Source: Actinoplanes campanulatus (GTDB taxonomy: Bacteria; Actinomycetota; Actinomycetes; Mycobacteriales; Micromonosporaceae). Taken from it: a stretch of DNA of 64,000 nt. Shown here in pieces: positions 63,086-64,000 of this stretch. The stretch spans positions 930,001-994,000 of the forward strand of contig NZ_BMPW01000001.1 in the NCBI RefSeq assembly GCF_014647795.1, given 5' to 3'. Each line of letters starts with the position of its first letter. The stretch's first letter is position 1. The notes under the pieces are model-generated. The model saw only the letters and a program-made list of their open reading frames with translations, searched no databases and had not been told where the DNA came from. Position numbers and translations under genes: made by a program.

Positions 63086-63993
63086 CCGGCCAGGGTGATC
63101 GTGGTCCGTTCAGTGACCGCCCGCTCGGCGGCGACCAGGATCGCGGTCACCTCGGCGCCGAACCGCACGTCACAGGACGGCCGCTCACCGCCCTCCGCCG
63201 CCGTCAGCAGCCCGGAGAGGGCACGGCGCAGCGCGTCGACCGGCGCCCAGTCGACCTGCGGGACGCTCCACACCCCCGCCTCCCCGGCGAAGACCGCCTC
63301 CTCACGGGCGGCCGCGGGCGGGGCGTCGACGGCGAGCGTCAACCGGCTCACCGCCCCGCCGATGTGCCGCAGCATGAGATGGGTGAGGTCACGCCCGCCG
63401 GCCATCCCGGCCACCTCGGCGACCGGGCCCAGCACCGGGAGCACCAGGGCCAGAGCGTGCGGGCCGACGTCCCAGAGGCCGCCCCGCTCCTTCCGCCACG
63501 GCGACGCCCCGAACGGGTTGTCCGGCGTGAAGATCGAGCCCAGGTGGTCGACCCGTGCCTCGGTCCAGCCGCCGGCCGCGACCGCCCCGGCCAGGAAGTC
63601 GTCCAGCACCGGGGTGAACCGGCGGGTGAAGAAGACCACCGACGCCACGTCCGCGGCCGCGGCCACGAGCGCATCGGCGTCCGCGGTGCGGGTGGCGATC
63701 GGCTTGTCCAGCAGGAGATGCCGTCCGGCGGTGGCCGCCTCGACGGCGAGCGGCGCCTGCACGTCCGGCGGCAGGGCGACCGCGACCGCGTCCACGTCCG
63801 CGATCAGGGCGGACGCGTCGGTGTAGGCGGGGACGCCGTACTGACCGGCCAGGGCGGCCGCCTTCTCCGGATCACGCCCCCACACGCCGGCGAACTCCAC
63901 ACCGGGTGAGTCGGCAAGCGCCGGGGCGTGTGCCAACTGAGCCCACGGGCCCGTACCGAAAAGTCCGAAGCGCACCGGATCGACCACCTTCAC
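63082..63993 (-). CDS. Gfo/Idh/MocA-family oxidoreductase
   Basis: The 303-residue protein has an N-terminal Rossmann domain (RFGLFGTGPWAQLAHAPAL, shortened GLFGTGPWAQ), the family motif LLDKPIATR (Lys), and the C-terminal beta-sheet domain with WDVGPHALALVLPVLG carrying the His. It uses NAD(P) to act on sugars, inositols or related polyols; the substrate is unknown. It appears complete: GTG 63993 begins the protein just before the window edge. Confidence 0.9.
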   Translation of the reverse strand: MKVVDPVRFGLFGTGPWAQLAHAPALADSPGVEFAGVWGRDPEKAAALAGQYGVPAYTDASALIADVDAVAVALPPDVQAPLAVEAATAGRHLLLDKPIATRTADADALVAAAADVASVVFFTRRFTPVLDDFLAGAVAAGGWTEARVDHLGSIFTPDNPFGASPWRKERGGLWDVGPHALALVLPVLGPVAEVAGMAGGRDLTHLMLRHIGGAVSRLTLAVDAPPAAAREEAVFAGEAGVWSVPQVDWAPVDALRRALSGLLTAAEGGERPSCDVRFGAEVTAILVAAERAVTERTTITLAG

Positions 63994-64000
63994 GTCACTG

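Overview
The window is a high-GC actinobacterial chromosome segment. NucS mismatch repair, an Asp-type MurA, GTG/TTG starts and dense overlapping genes all fit this. The gene set and long G/C-rich ORFs suggest Micromonosporaceae, probably Actinoplanes or a relative; that placement is inference. The backbone from about 0.5 to 49.6 kb follows the conserved block known from Mycobacterium tuberculosis Rv1292-Rv1321: argS-lysA-hom-thrC-thrB-rho-rpmE-prfA-prmC-sua5-(glyA)-atp operon-DUF2550-pduO/murA-nucS. Here it reads right to left, mostly on the minus strand, and is interrupted at many junctions by accessory genes.

Layout. 0-6.6 kb: end of a membrane protein, nucS, a DUF4126 protein, then a plus-strand trio (polytopic membrane protein, FtsK-like ATPase with three RecA-like domains, coiled-coil membrane protein). 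6.6-11.2 kb: repeat-rich intergenic DNA, a 3-hydroxyacyl-CoA dehydrogenase, MurA, a PduO adenosyltransferase and a PhzF protein. 11.2-20.8 kb: the F-type ATP synthase operon (AtpI, AtpZ-like, B, E, F, H, A, G, D, then C), with an LCP-family cell-wall ligase gene placed between atpD and atpC, and DUF2550. 20.9-26.9 kb: glyA, an SDR-DUF2867 fusion, two Sua5/YrdC paralogues around a low-molecular-weight phosphatase, and prmC. 27-31.2 kb: a TPR-GGDEF protein and a PQQ-type propeller protein inserted between prfA and prmC, then prfA and rpmE.

31.4-34.0 kb holds the most striking system: a compact plus-strand operon encoding a T4 Rnl1-like RNA ligase, a T4 PseT-like polynucleotide kinase-phosphatase and a minimal RNA ligase. 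Together they form a complete RNA end-healing and sealing pathway, inserted between rho and rpmE next to a stand-alone bacterial nitric oxide synthase. 35.3-49.6 kb: rho (with a long charged insertion), thrB, an MFS exporter, an RND permease with a divergent MarR regulator, thrC, a VOC protein, hom, lysA and argS.

49.6-64 kb is less conserved. It carries DUF3105/DUF305 proteins, tRNA-Arg(CCG) followed by an AT-rich scar, HPr and PTS Enzyme I, a DUF1269/SpoIIAA-like pair, a chimeric glycosyltransferase, a Ser/Thr kinase, a CocE/NonD hydrolase, a STAS protein, an AraC regulator and a Gfo/Idh/MocA oxidoreductase. Intergenic repeats (a 285-bp element with inverted ends, a hairpin family, a large 100-nt inverted repeat) and several rho-independent-type hairpins were found by eye. 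No CRISPR array, rRNA, transposase or recognisable riboswitch was found.
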